A stretch of DNA of 64,000 nucleotides from Fomitopsis serialis (taxonomy: Eukaryota > Basidiomycota > Agaricomycetes > Polyporales > Fomitopsidaceae): contig NW_025955036.1 in the NCBI RefSeq assembly GCF_022376445.1, positions 124,001-188,000 on the forward strand, written 5' to 3'. The notes under the pieces were generated by a model, which had not been told where the DNA came from, did no database searches, and saw only the letters and a list, made by a program, of their open reading frames with translations. A program made the position numbers and the translations under genes. Shown piece by piece: positions 1 through 11,740 of this stretch. Positions within the stretch are counted from its first letter, which is position 1; every line of letters begins with the position of its first letter.

Positions 1-1948
1 TCATCACGTAAATGCTGAAACAAAGTCATGCAGGCCTCGATTCCATGAGTGGGAGGCATAGCGCGGATCAGTCCAGATAGCATGCGACGGTTTGAGTCCA
101 AATCGAGAGCCTGAGTGTCGTCGTCGAGTTCTGTCTGTGGTCGAATATTAATGAACTCGTCCAGCACCATGTGACCTATCAAAGTGGTAGAGGTGCTGTC
201 CGGAACATCGTGTTGGTTACCAGATGGCGGCCTGGGCGCTCGTGAACGTGAATCCTGGCGGTTTGACAAGGCCGCGAAGGCGGTCTGGCCTAATTGTGTC
301 ACATGTCTCATTGCTCGGGCACTAGGCATCGCTCGCACGCAGGTTTCCATTGCGCGAAGGACGGCTATGTCGTTTGCAATGGAATAAATGTCCCTGAATA
401 TTGTGTTGTTTTTGCTGTGGGTTATCCAGTCATCCAGACATGATGCTTCATATTCTAGCCAGTTTTTCTTCATCATCAACGTACGCGTGCGTGCTTGATG
501 TTGTACGAGGGATGCACGGAGGTCCTTGATCCGTTGGTATATATTATACACACGTATAGATGAAGACTGCAGCGGAATTTGGATCTTGATGAGGACGTCG
601 ACCATGTGATGTAACAGCATGACGACCCAGTAAACCGCCCACCGCGTGCGTATGCAGGCCTTCCATATCCACCACGCTTGGGGCGACTTGTAGGGACTGT
701 AACCACCCAGTGCGGGTGACACGGAAGTGAAAGCCAGAAAGAGCAGCAAGGCGCCGACAACGACCGTGCTCGGGACGGCGATGTCGAAGCCAAGCTCCCA
801 GAGGTAGCCCACAATCCCAACGAGGAAGAGGACGAGGGCCACCTGAAGGAGAGATGGAAGGATGCTGACCATGTTTTCCACTTGCCCCTTGTCCAGTGCG
901 TGCCTACGGAGCTGCCACGTCCAGATACTCTGGGATGCATCTTGCAGCCCAGCTTGCTCCGTGGCATGGAAGTTCAGCCATTGGTTCACGGCTAAACCGA
1001 CGGATGCCGCGCTGAGACTGAAGACTAGGGCGACGAACCACAGCGCGGCAATCCAGCGGGGCGCAGCGGGTGGCGGGGGGAGGTTTGTAGATAAGTAGTT
1101 CGTAAGAGCCATCGGCACCGGTACCGGGTTCGAGGAGTTGGCGGCCGCTACGACGACGGCGTTGGTAGCCATATTACTGAGTTGCAAGGATAGTATGCGC
1201 TCAAGGATGATCATATTGAAGTCCGGTGCCGGCAGCAGAACGGCATAGTACTGCACCACAAAAGCGGTGAGAACGGCGGAAAACAAGCCGGCCTACAAGC
1301 GAATCATCTCTCAGTCGCTCTTCGCGCGCGCCCAGTCAGCGGTGTGAACATGACTCACAAAGGTGAGCAGTGTATTGATTTCATTCCGCCATCGATCTGC
1401 ACGGTTCTTTTCATAGGCCCACGCTGTATCCGCCAGTTTCAACCAAGCTTCTTCTGGTGCCCCTGTCGGGTTTTGTGACTTCATGAACTTCTCGAGTAAG
1501 TTGAAGAAAGCCTTTTCCTGTTCTGACTGCACTGTTCCCTGCGCTGGAGAGTCGTGTGATGGCGGAGCTTCCGCCCCATCCGTTCGCACATACTGGTCCT
1601 GATGGTGCATATCATATTACGACCAGTTCACGCACAAGCATAGAATGATCGATGTCCGTACTCACCTGATTCTGAGGTGAAGATGCAGATTTACGAGGCG
1701 ACGGGGAGGCCCTCGTAGTACCCCCACCATCCGGGTTTGATGACTGCCATGCACATAGGTGGGCAATCGCATCCAGCCTTCAATCCTGCATATACTCACT
1801 GACGGATCGGAGCATAAGCCCGTTGAACCGATGGCAATCGAAGCATTGGCCGACGGTTCCTGTACATACAGTCCACGGATACAACGGCGATATCAGTTTG
1901 CGTGCCGTGCCAGTGGAGGGCGATGGTACGTACCTTGGGTGGGCCCAT
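1..1948 (-). CDS. DUF6535 multi-pass membrane protein (3' end outside window)
   Basis: The function is unknown; DUF6535 proteins are a family expanded in mushroom-forming fungi. I see five exons: 1948-1934, 1859-1800, 1743-1666, 1598-1359 and 1292 to the window edge. All junctions are GT-AG and phase 0. The N-terminus starts MGPPKEPSANAS and is low-complexity Ser/Pro. The domain core follows, with a Trp-rich segment ending in NTLLTF that joins AGLFSAVLTAF across the last intron, which is the family's hallmark first membrane helix. Three more hydrophobic helices follow (around WIAALWFVALVFS, LLQVALVLFLVGIVGY and VVVGALLLFLAF). A long soluble C-terminal part is still open at base 1. The start is the ATG at 1948, placed by phase through four introns. 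The reading frame has no break. The family call is firm; its role is not known. Confidence 0.8.
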
Positions 1949-2968
1949 AATGGCGTTGTACGGCGATTGGTCTAGCTCGAGAGATACGATCAGGCAGAGT
2001 CAGAGAGCGGGAGGACGACGGAGAGGAGAGTGAAAGATGGTACCGTATAGCTGACTCAGTCTCGCAACCTCACGTAGATCAGGGCGAGTGACAGAGCCCC
2101 CAGTAGAGGACGCCGATACTGGCTATCGGGCGTTGACAACGCGAGGATGTATGTCATCGAGGTGATGCTGGATGGAGCAACACCGCCGAGCCTCGAGCGC
2201 GTAGGCCGATCCTCGCAGATTGACATGGGAGGCAAGGTGCATGCTATTGTGCGATTGTGCGATAACAGTGAACGCCGTTACGTATTGCATGCTTCCGGCA
2301 GCCGTATTGTACCTACAGGGCAGCCATGATTGGACGAGAGGTATCCGGGTCGTATAGAAGCGTACGTTTGGTGTTGAGGCGCGTTGGATGCTCACATGCA
2401 CATTGGGATCTACAGCGACCCCGGACAGAGTTCGAGCTGACTGACACGAGAGAACACGCATAGATTACTTACGTTCCCGACCAATATGTCGGGCAGCACC
2501 GCGATGGGTAACTAGACTTGCGGGGCAGAATAGTCGTCTGGGAATGAGATTGAGGCAGCGGCCGGCGCAGTAGGTAGCGAGCACGACCTTGGGGGTACGG
2601 GAAGTTGTGCGCAGCCTGGTCGCTGCAGACTGTAAGTATGTATGCGCGTTGTGTCTCTGTGCGCGTTGGCGCCGCGCGACGTGTTTCTCCACGTGATCGG
2701 GTGAGACCCCGTCTGGATCGAGACTACGCCCGCTCAGGAGGCCCCATCGAACGTGTCGGAGCGCTGGTGGAGGGCGTCCACACGGATGCGTACGAGACCA
2801 TCAGACGAGACTCGTGGTCAACGCTACAAATCACCATCATCTTAGTCTCCCGTGCGCAGAGTAGAAAATTCCTCCGCTGTCTAACCATCATCTCCTTGCG
2901 TGCTGCTGCCTGTCCTGTCGGTGGTGTTCCGTCGCACCCTGCAATCTGACCCTTGACGATCTCTACCG
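1949..2968. other. intergenic region between the DUF6535 gene and WD40 array member A
   Basis: About 1 kb lies between two divergently transcribed genes, so it should hold both promoters. Several short open frames occur, but none has a recognisable motif or convincing splice partners. I see no RNA gene or repeat in it. Confidence 0.5.
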
Positions 2969-5501
2969 ATGGTCGCTCCAGAGGAGGTATACGCAAAGGA
3001 GCTCTTCGCCTGCGGCAAGGGTTATCCACTATGGCAACCCGACTCGCCGGAAGAAGACATAGAGATAGAGCTGGGGACGTCGGTTACTTGGACAAGGGGG
3101 CTTCTGCCGTCTGTTCAACGCGTTCCGTGACAAGGAAGATCCTCTGAATAACAAGCCTCAGCATGTTCCCGACGGATTCGAGAGGTTCACGATCGACATG
3201 GCGCCCCGCCGGACGATCAACGCCGTTGGCTCGGGTCCCCTGCTCAGCGGGACCGTCAAGAAAGTCGGAGGGAAGGCGGAAGCCGCCGTGTATGTGGTTC
3301 TCGTCTTCGTATCCTATATCATCGTAAATCTCACCTCGCCACAGAGATGGCACGAAGGCGGGCTTCGAGTTCGAATGTGTGGAAAACCAAGGTGCTTGCG
3401 TCGTTGTCGGTTCGTCTGCTGCGCGCGCGGAACTCCACCAGGCGCGCCGGATGAAGGCGTATATGAAGAAGAACATCGACAGCTGGGTGCACTACGCCAC
3501 AGAGGTCCTCGGTATGGAGAAGCGGCTCGACGAGGTTTTGTTCGTCAGAGGATGGGTCAAGACGACTCATTGGGCTGTAGTCGCGTTCGTCGAGCGAGCG
3601 AAGAACGCGAAAGTGAGTGTCAACGGATCGTTCGGCGCGATGGCGGAAATGGGCGGCCGCCTCGTGGTGGAGTCGTCGTCGAGGTCTGTGAAATACCACT
3701 CTGGTCCAGAGAGCACCACGGTCCAGATCCCGCAGGTTAGCCCCAAGCGCAACAAGGAGGGGAAGAATCGCGAGGTGGCTGAGGTCGGGCCCAAAGTCGA
3801 GATGAAAGCAGACCAATGTATCTTCTTGCACTACTTCAAGATGAAGAGGAGACCGGTTCTGCCTGCGAAGATAGAAGCTGCAGCGGAACCGCGCGATGTG
3901 TCCTCTATCGATGATGACGAGGACGATAAGTTCGAAGAGGCTCCGCTGAAGAAAAAGGTATGTATCTGAGGCATGCCCGTGATTCACTTTCTGACGAATG
4001 TTGCGCAGTGCTACGATCCAGTTGACCATATACTCGACTATATATTACAGGTTTGTTTCCATAGAGTGCCTGCCTGTCGAACGTCCTCAGACCACCTCTA
4101 CAGAACTCTGACGCAACCGAAGCTATCGCGGGCGACGGCGATATCCTAGAACTTTGCAAGGTGGGCGATATACATTGCCGTACCTACGAGTTCAGCTGAC
4201 GTCTTCGGGGACAGAACAATGAGCCGAGTGAATACCCCATCCCAGACGACATACCCGCTTTCCTTGAGACTGTCCGCCCAGAAATCGAGCTCACCAATGA
4301 TGGTCGTGCGTGTGTGTCCACTTGGATAGTGTTGGATCGTACTGATGGTGTCCTCAGTTGGTATGTTGCTCTTCAACGATGACATCACGATTCAACACAT
4401 TGCGGAAAGCGCCGCCCTCGCGCAAAGAAATGCGGCGAATCCTGCCGGATCGGAAGAGAGGCCACCTGAAGAGCAGACTGAAGCGCAAGCAGGAGCCGAT
4501 CCAGATTCGGCTCAGGGTTCAGCTGGCGCCGACGACTCTGCTGGCAAGTCGCACGGCAACCGAGAACGTACCGCCAACGACGGCCGGGGTGACGCGGCCG
4601 GCGGCAACCGAGACGCACCTCGTGAGGAAGGAGAGGGGAAGAAGTTTGGGATCAGTTTTGAGTCGAGCGACTCTCTGCTGCAAATGCCACACGACGTGGA
4701 TCTCGAGCGCAAAGGCGGGGTCTTCGCGCTCGCGTACTCAACCGCTGGCAACAAGGTCGCCGCCGGATTCGAGGACGCGACCGTACTCGTATGGAGTGGC
4801 GCGAGCCGCCGCTTGCTGTAGACTCTTTCAGGATACCACAATGCGGTCTGCTCGTTGGCGTTCTCGCCAGACGGTCAACGCTTGGTCACCGGGTCCAGGG
4901 ACCACCTCGTCATCATCTGGGATGCCGCCACAGGAGATCGGCTGAGGACCCTGCGTGGCCATGATGGCTTTGTTAACTGTGTCGCGTACTCGCCCGACGG
5001 ACGGATGATTGCCTCCGCTTCCGTCGACTCGACTGTGAAGTTGTGGGACCCAGAGACTGGGTATGAGCGCTGCTCGACGGAGGGACACGAGGCGATGGTC
5101 ATGAGCGTCGCTTTCTCTCCCGATGGACAGCGCATCGTATACGCGAGTGCGGAGGGCGTGGCGTTCCTCTGGGACACTGTCGACGCGCAGCGCACCAGCA
5201 CACTCTCGAGGCACGAAGGAGTCATCTACACGACGAGCTTCTCTCCACATGGTGGTCGACTCGTCACAAGCTCTCGGCGGACGGCAAGTACATCGCTGCA
5301 GGCGGCGAGGATCATACCATCTCTGTGTGAAACGTGGATTTCAAGGAGTGCGTCAGGCAGTTCAACGGACACAGGGATAATGTCAACAAGATTATATTCT
5401 CCCCCGCCGACAACAAGCGACTGGTGTCTGCGTCGGATGACGGGACCGTCAGGATCTGGAGGCTGGATGGACCTCAGCTCCTCGCTCCTGTGGCGATCTG
5501 A
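2969..5501 (+). pseudogene. array member A: N-domain plus WD40 paralogue, decayed
   Basis: This is a broken copy of the array gene. The six-exon layout can be followed: 2969-3289, 3345-3957, 4009-4050, 4104-4160, 4215-4305 and 4358-5501. The start MVAPEEVYAKEL and the motif GYPLWQP match paralogues. Four kinds of damage are visible. (1) Two one-base deletions in G runs, near 3073-3076 and 3096-3100, throw the conserved GDVGYL...LFNAF segment out of frame. (2) A TAG sits at 4819-4821 just after the first WD40 blade. (3) About 220 bp are missing near 5266-5275, fusing blade 5 to blade 7. (4) A TGA at 5328-5330 stands where paralogues have the Trp of a WD dipeptide. Blades 2-5 and 7-8 are otherwise readable. 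At best a truncated N-terminal protein could be made. Confidence 0.85.
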
Positions 5502-6312
5502 TGAAATGGATCTTGAAGTGAGGATATCTAACATGTAGCATCGTGCACGGAGTCGACATCGCCTGTCGATTTGTACGTATTATGTTTCTGAGACACCGGT
5601 ACCTAGTACTTACTGGGCATCGATACTTGAGCCCGGTCGGATTGGCATTCCCGCACATCCGGATACCTTGCTAGCTACTAGAATTATATTACGCATGATA
5701 TTGAGTGGTCCAGGCGGTACCCATCCACAGTCCTATTCGTTGGTACCCCATATCGCAGACTTTGGTATTCCGTTGCAATCTAATGCCACTCGCAGAGCGT
5801 GGGAAGACAACGGGCGCTGTGTGGTTCGCGGATGCTTCCTCTTGCTTAGCCGCTTGTATCCTACAGACTTCAATTATGAGTAACTTACATACCGGAGACA
5901 TCTTGTCGCACTGGCAGCTGTCGACGTGGGGGCTATGCGCGTCTACATTGCTCGAGGCAGTGTGGTCGGTACCCGTATAGCATAGCTCTCTACTACGTTC
6001 GTTCGCTGACGAGGCCCTCACCGAATCCACACACAGCTCAGCGTTCATTCCACCCTGTGCATGCAGGTGCGAACCACAATTTGATCGGACATACAATAGG
6101 GCAGTACAAGAAGGTGTGCCTCATGTCAACTATTAAGACCCAAACAGAACCTTGATACACATCTCTATCACCTCCCCATCTACCCCCTTGTCTGCCGCTC
6201 CGAGTCGTTACGCTCTCTAACTTGTATTCCCGCTGGTCGCAGTGTACGATTTAGGTCAGCCTTCCGTCCTTCGCATAGCTCAGTTGCTGACCGAGCCAGT
6301 ACGATAGCGATC
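5502..6312. other. intergenic, upstream of member B
   Basis: About 0.8 kb with no recognisable gene. The last 170 bases are pyrimidine-rich (around 6150-6200), as is common just upstream of fungal transcription starts. This is probably the promoter of member B. Confidence 0.4.
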
Positions 6313-7820
6313 ATGTCTGAGGACGTCCCGAAATCGTTGGTGGAAGACGAGATCGATGAAGATGTGGACGAGACCGAACGTTAGTCTGCTTCATGGCCGT
6401 CCGCCGTATCCAGCTCATCTCTGTGTTCACAGAATTGTCTAAAGTAGACAAAGGAAAGGGCCGGGCCACAGAGGAGGATGTGCCCGAGGCGGGAGGCGCA
6501 GAGCTCCCCACAGACCAGGATGAGTCTGTCGACCCACCACTAGAGCAGTCTCTTGACGGCCTCAATTTGGCACCCGAAGAGGACACCATTACTGCGGAGA
6601 TGAAGGCCCTCGATGCCGATCCTGCTGTCTTGCCATTTCCTGCAAACTCTGCGGACGGGCGAAGAGGTGGGATAACCGCCTTGGAGTATTCGCGTCGGGA
6701 GCACCGCATCGCAGCCGGTTTTGAAGACTCCTCCGTTCTCGTCTGGGACGCAAACACGCGCCGTTTGCTGCTCTCACTACGCGATATCGAGCACACCGAC
6801 TACGTATGCGCTCTTGCCTTCTCGCCTGACGCATCAATACTTGCAGTCGGATACCGCGATGCCGTTGTCATCGTATGGGATCTCAATACCGGCGAAAGGC
6901 TTGCGACGTTGACCGGCCATGACGGCTTCGTTAACTGCGTCGTGTTCTCTCCCGATGGGCGCACGCTCGCGTCCGCTGCCGTCGACGCGACCGTCAAGCT
7001 CTGGGACACCGACAGCTATACGGAGCGCGCATCAACGACTGATCATGATGCCCTTGTCCTTGGAGTTGTCTTCTCACCAGACGGATCGCGCCTCCTCTCC
7101 GGTGCCGCGGATGGCGTTGCACGTCTGTGGGATGCAACAGACGCCTCCGCTCTTCAGGCCTATCAGGGGCATGACGGTGTCATCTACGAAGTTGCCTTCT
7201 CTCCCGATGGCCGCAGGCTGGTCACCAGCTCTGACGACGGCACCGCCAGAGTGTGGGGCGCCGAATCTGGAGACGAGTTCATGAGAATTAGCGAGAACTC
7301 CGGGTCGGTATGGATGGCGGTGTTTTCGGCAGACGGACAGCGCGTCCTGTCCGTGTCCAGCGAAGGAACCGTGAAGGTTGCGAACTCATTCAGTGCCGAG
7401 CTGCTCGACACCATCGACGGCGGCTCCGCATTCGCGAGCGCGCCGACGCTGTCAGCGGATGGTCGGTTTGTCGCTGCAGGCGGCGAAGACTACTCGTTGT
7501 CGATCTGGAACACGGAAACGAAAAAGCGTATCGCGAAGCTTCGAGGCCATCTGGACATCATCACTCGCATTTGTTTCTCTCCGGACAACGAGCGCATAGT
7601 TTCAGCAGCGGACGACGGTCGTGTGCGACTCTGGCAGCTCAGTGATCTCCCATCCCCTCCTCCCTCAGATGACGGAGATGAGGCGGAGGAGCATACAGAT
7701 GAGGGGGATGAGGAAAACGAGGAGGGCGAGAAACGCGAGGTGGGCGAGGATGAAGAAGAGGACGAGGAGGACTCGGTCAAGGATAAGGACGAGGAGGAGG
7801 ACTCGGCTGGCGCCCAGTGA
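6313..7820 (+). CDS. array member B: WD40 protein without the N-terminal domain, acidic tail
   Basis: This gene has two exons, 6313-6379 and 6433-7820, and a predicted 484-residue product. The short first exon (MSEDVPKSLVEDEID...) resembles the end of exon 5 in the full-length paralogues, where an acidic segment precedes the same intron. So B looks like the 3' part of an array gene with a new start. Residues of about 115-430 form eight WD40 blades with repeated FSPDG and WD motifs. Blade 6 is degenerate: its WD position reads VANS, as in the paralogues. The last 50 or so residues are almost all Glu and Asp, a tail no other member has. The frame is clean. WD40 propellers are protein-binding scaffolds; the partner is unknown. 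Confidence 0.85.
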
Positions 7821-8125
7821 TTCGAAAGGTAATTTCCTCAGGTTACTTGGCGTGAACCTAGTGTATACTGCTCCTCTTTGTCCGGTCTCTGCTCTTTTTG
7901 CCTCGTCCAACATGGCAGCCTCCCGGTGTCACTGTACTTACGACTAGAACGAACAAACACTTGTATGCCGCGTTTGGCCTTAGGGATCAAATCTATCCGT
8001 TCATCTTGTATTTTTGAGAGGAAGGCATCGCGATATCGGTAAGTTACAAGACACGCAAAGTACATATAACGTTTGCGCAACATTATATCCACATATGAAT
8101 CATCCCGGGATGATGCATTGATGAG

Positions 8126-8178
8126 CTGTCAGTGTCACTGACAGGTTACCCTCACCGTGACTTAAGACTCGTCACGGT
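8126..8178. repeat. two adjacent short inverted repeats
   Basis: At 8126-8144 there is a perfect palindrome with 9-base arms (CTGTCAGTG and CACTGACAG) around a single T. Ten bases on, ACCGTGAC (8154-8161) is mirrored by GTCACGGT (8171-8178) across a 9-base loop. The pair lies about 700 bases upstream of member C. It could be a binding site or a structured element. The arms were checked by eye. Confidence 0.75.
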
Positions 8179-8684
8179 CGCTTGCTCGAACTTATCCGCA
8201 TCAGTTGTATCATACCCTGGTGACTTAGTACTACAAGTCTCTCTCTCATAATGCCTGATCAGAGGGTCTACCACCTGTTCTGTGTCCACCGGCGATGCCA
8301 CGACTCAGCTCAAGAGGTACTAATGTGGACTCGGACAGTGCTCTACTACTCCGCCTCTACCGCTACAGGCAGGCGTAGCCTCCCTGGCAGCTCCGGATCC
8401 CCACCCGCTTTTGTGAAGGCTGTGCTTCCTCCAGTTCGGAGCTTACATTTCGGGCGTCAAATCATCGTCAAATCGTGTCCCTCGGATCGCATATAGTATG
8501 TACATCTCAGCTACGGGACAAGGACAAGTCGGACTCGAAATACCTACCAACAACGCAATTCAATGGAGGAAGGGTAGGTCTAGTGACGAGACTTGTGCAA
8601 TGCCATGCAGAGCCTCCAATGAATGGTTCGTCTGGCCAGTTCGTGTGTCTGGGGGGTCCGTTCCACGGGCCGGGGTTCCCTTCT

Positions 8685-8694
8685 CTATCGATAG
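8685..8694. promoter_or_regulatory. CTATCGATAG palindrome upstream of member C
   Basis: The 10-base palindrome lies 162 bases before the ATG of member C. The same palindrome, with matching bases on both sides (TCTATCGATAGAACC, then ATTTG two bases further on), recurs 108 bases before the ATG of member D. It is either a shared promoter element or simple descent from the duplicated promoter. Confidence 0.4.
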
Positions 8695-8855
8695 AACCCA
8701 ATTTGCATGAAGCGCTGCAGCGGCTGTACGCATAGAACCACAACGGTGGGATCCTCACATGCTAATACACCATCATCATCTTCAGCCTCCAGAACATCCG
8801 GAGCTGTGCGGCCGGACTGTCAAACTTTCCTCTTCAATCTTGAACCCCGATCGCC

Positions 8856-11673
8856 ATGAACGCTGGGCCTGCTGCGTCCGAAGTGTACGCGCAACAACTC
8901 TTCAAACTCGCGCTAGGATATCCTCTATGGGAGCCCGAGCCGAAGAATGCGCCCGGGCAAGGCGAGGTACTGATCGGCGATGTCGGATATCTTGGTCAAG
9001 GAGGCTTCTACCGCCTCTTTAATGCGATGAGGGAGGCCGAGGACAGTATACATATTGCCGTCCCTCCGAATTTCAAGAAATTCCAACTCGGCTTGATACC
9101 AATCATCACAGCAAACAATGTCATCAATGAAGGTCCCTTGTTCAGTCAAAATGTCCGTCGTCTCGAGGTAGGAGGCGGAGCTGGATCGTAAGTGGCTCTT
9201 TACTAACGTGTGGCGCTCTCTGATCAAACTCTTTTCACAGTCATGGCGTCAACGTCGCCTTTCAATGCGAATGTACCGACCAACAAGGCGCGTTGGCTAT
9301 CCTCGATACCCCCGGAAAGCGTGAACTTGTGCAGCAGACTCGCCGAATGGCCAAATATATGAAGGAGAATATAGATACTTGGCACCGCTGGGCGAACTCA
9401 GATGAGGTAGGCCTCAGCGTCGCTATCGAAGACATACTCTTCGTCCGAGGGTGGGTCAAAACGAGTCGTTGGGCCGTCGTAGCCTTCTTCGGTAACAGCA
9501 GGCATGCGAAGCTTACCTTCAACGGCGATTTGGGCCTGCCTGTCTCTGCCGCATTTCGGATTGAGACGCAGAGAGAGACAGCTGCGACATGTCTCCCTCG
9601 CATAGGACCAGACGACCGTCCCCGGTTGAATCCGAACAGACCTCTAGGGCCAAATCAACTGGAAGAGCCTCCAAATCTTACCCAGGCTCAGAGTCCGCGA
9701 AGCAAAAAGAAGAAAGGGAAGGGTCGTGCAGATGACATGGACCAACGACGTTCCAGAGAGATGGACGCTGGCCCGTCCTCCGGACAGTGGGGGAACCAGG
9801 TCGCCGGTGCTCAGGAGCAGTATCCCTCGGACCAGTGTATGTTTCTACACTACTTCAAGCTGAAGAAGCGCCTGCTGCTGCCCTCGAAGATCGAAGCTGC
9901 CGCCGAACCACAAGACCCGTCTGTGGACCGTGATGCGGAGGATGCTATGGAATTGATCGAAGAGGTTCCGCCTCGAGTACCAGTAGGTCCACATACATTG
10001 TCCCTGCGACACGTCTTACATGTCTATATATGAAAGCAATATGATCCTGTCGTCTTCGTGTTGGACTACATTTTGGAGGCGAGTGGCCATCCATATCAAG
10101 GTGTCGTTCCATCTCACCGTCGCTCACAGCATTCTCAAGCAGACGTCGCAATCGCAAGTGACTTAGACTTGATTCGTGTGTGCAAAGTATGCTGTCGCTG
10201 TCCCCGTCTCGCCAGGGCAGAGCTCATGAGGGGCCACAGAGTAAATTCGATGGTGAACATCCGATTCCCGATGATATACGAGGCTTTCTGGAGGAGGTTC
10301 AACCTGACATCGAAGTGACCGAGGATGGACGTAGGTGGATTCACGTGCGTGTATTGTGGATTGTACTCACTACGGTCTCCTCAGTTGGCATACTATTATT
10401 CAACGATGAGGACACGGAAAGGCGTATCGCCGAGAGCGCAAATGCGGCGGATCCTATGCATGACGCACAAGCGGCGGCACCACATCATGATGTACAACAA
10501 GAAGCCGCTCCACCTGTAGAGGAGGACGTCGACATGCAAGATGAAGGTGGAGGGGCTGATCCCGGAATAAACGACGACCACCCATTCATCCCACCAGATA
10601 ACCGTGCGGAGGAGAAGAAGTACGGAGACAGGTCGAACATCCTGCATCTCCCGGCGCCAACAGGCAGCGAGCGCAGAGGTGGCATCTCCGCCCTCGCGTA
10701 CTCACCAGTAGGGCGGGACATCGCCGCTGGCTTCGAGAACAACACTATCATCATCTGGAGCGCGATGAACCACGCTCCAAGACACCAATTCCAGGACCAC
10801 GGCGGAGCCGTCTCCTCCCTTGCCTTCTCTCCAGACGGCAACAAACTGGTCTCGGGCGGACGCGACGGACGTGTCATCATCTGGGATCTCATCGCAGGAG
10901 GGATGATCAAATCGATGCACGCTCACGAAGGCACCGTCGACTGCGTTGCATATTCGCCTGACGGCAAGCTGTTCGCGTCAGCGGCTGGCGACTCGGTCGT
11001 GAAACTCTGGGAAGCCGAGACCGGCAACTTGCGCGCTAGGACGGACGAGCACAGCGGGATCATCATGGCCGTCGTATTCTCCCCTGATAACGAGCGGTTC
11101 GTCTCTACGAGCGCGGAGGGCACCGCGCACGTATGGAGTACGCATACGGCGTCACACATCTGTGACCTGCAGGGGCATGAAGGGGTGATCTATACGGTGT
11201 CGTACTCTCCCGACGGGAGGAGGCTCGTCACGGGCTCGGACGACGGTACCGCCAGGGTCTGGAGCGCGCTGCTCGGAGACGAATTCATGACGCTGAGCGA
11301 GGGAGAGGGAGGCTCGGTGTGGGCTGCGACGTTCTCTGCAGATGGGAGGGTCCTTCACTACGTCGGCAGCGAGCGGGTCATCAAGACGTTCGACTCTTTC
11401 ACCGCCGACCTCATCCACAGCATAGACTGTGGTGACAAGGTCGCCATGGGCATGACGTTCTCCTCGGATGGCCGCCTGCTCGCCGCCGGGGGCGAGGACC
11501 ATGTTGTCACTGTGTGGGACATGGTGGCGAGGCAGGAGGTCGTACAGTTGAGCGGACACACCGACAACGTGAACTACCTCTCCTTCTCTCACGACCACAA
11601 GTTCGTTGCGTCAGCCTCGGACGATGGTAGCGTGCGCAAGTGGGAACTCCCGGCTTTGGCAGCAGTGGCTTAA
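8856..11673 (+). CDS. array member C: N-terminal orphan domain plus eight WD40 blades, intact
   Basis: This is the best-preserved full-length member, with six exons: 8856-9187, 9241-9982, 10037-10078, 10130-10186, 10240-10330 and 10385-11673. All phases agree and give 850 residues. Residues 1-111 carry the conserved YAQQLF, GYPLWEPEP (21-29), GDVGYL (41-46) and FYRLFNAM (51-58). Exon 2 adds a PGKRELVQQ...ENIDTWHRW helix, the GWVKTSRWAV motif, a disordered linker with a KKKKGKGR basic patch (possible nuclear signal), and DQCMFLHYFKLKKR. Exons 3-5 encode DPVVFVLDYILE, IASDLDLIRVCK and the acidic PIPDDIRGFLEE motif. A disordered acidic linker leads to eight WD40 blades (about 520-845). Intron 3 begins with GC. 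No enzymatic motif was seen; a scaffold or recognition role is only inferred. A further intron (11676-11740) lies just after the stop. Confidence 0.88.
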
Positions 11674-11740
11674 TCGTAAGTACTTACCGCGTTGCGTATC
11701 GTGTCGAGAGCTAAACGCGTAAGATCTTTCATTTGCACAG

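Larger units (their letters stand above)
7821..8855. other. intergenic, upstream of member C; inverted repeats and shared promoter motif
   Basis: About 1 kb without a convincing gene. It holds the two inverted repeats at 8126-8178 and the palindrome at 8685-8694, listed separately. Short open frames at 8251-8735 lack family features. Confidence 0.5.

Noticed and set aside
476..967. 163-residue open frame on the minus strand
   Set aside because: It overlaps the DUF6535 gene on the same strand in a different frame; the real frame has the family's membrane helices.
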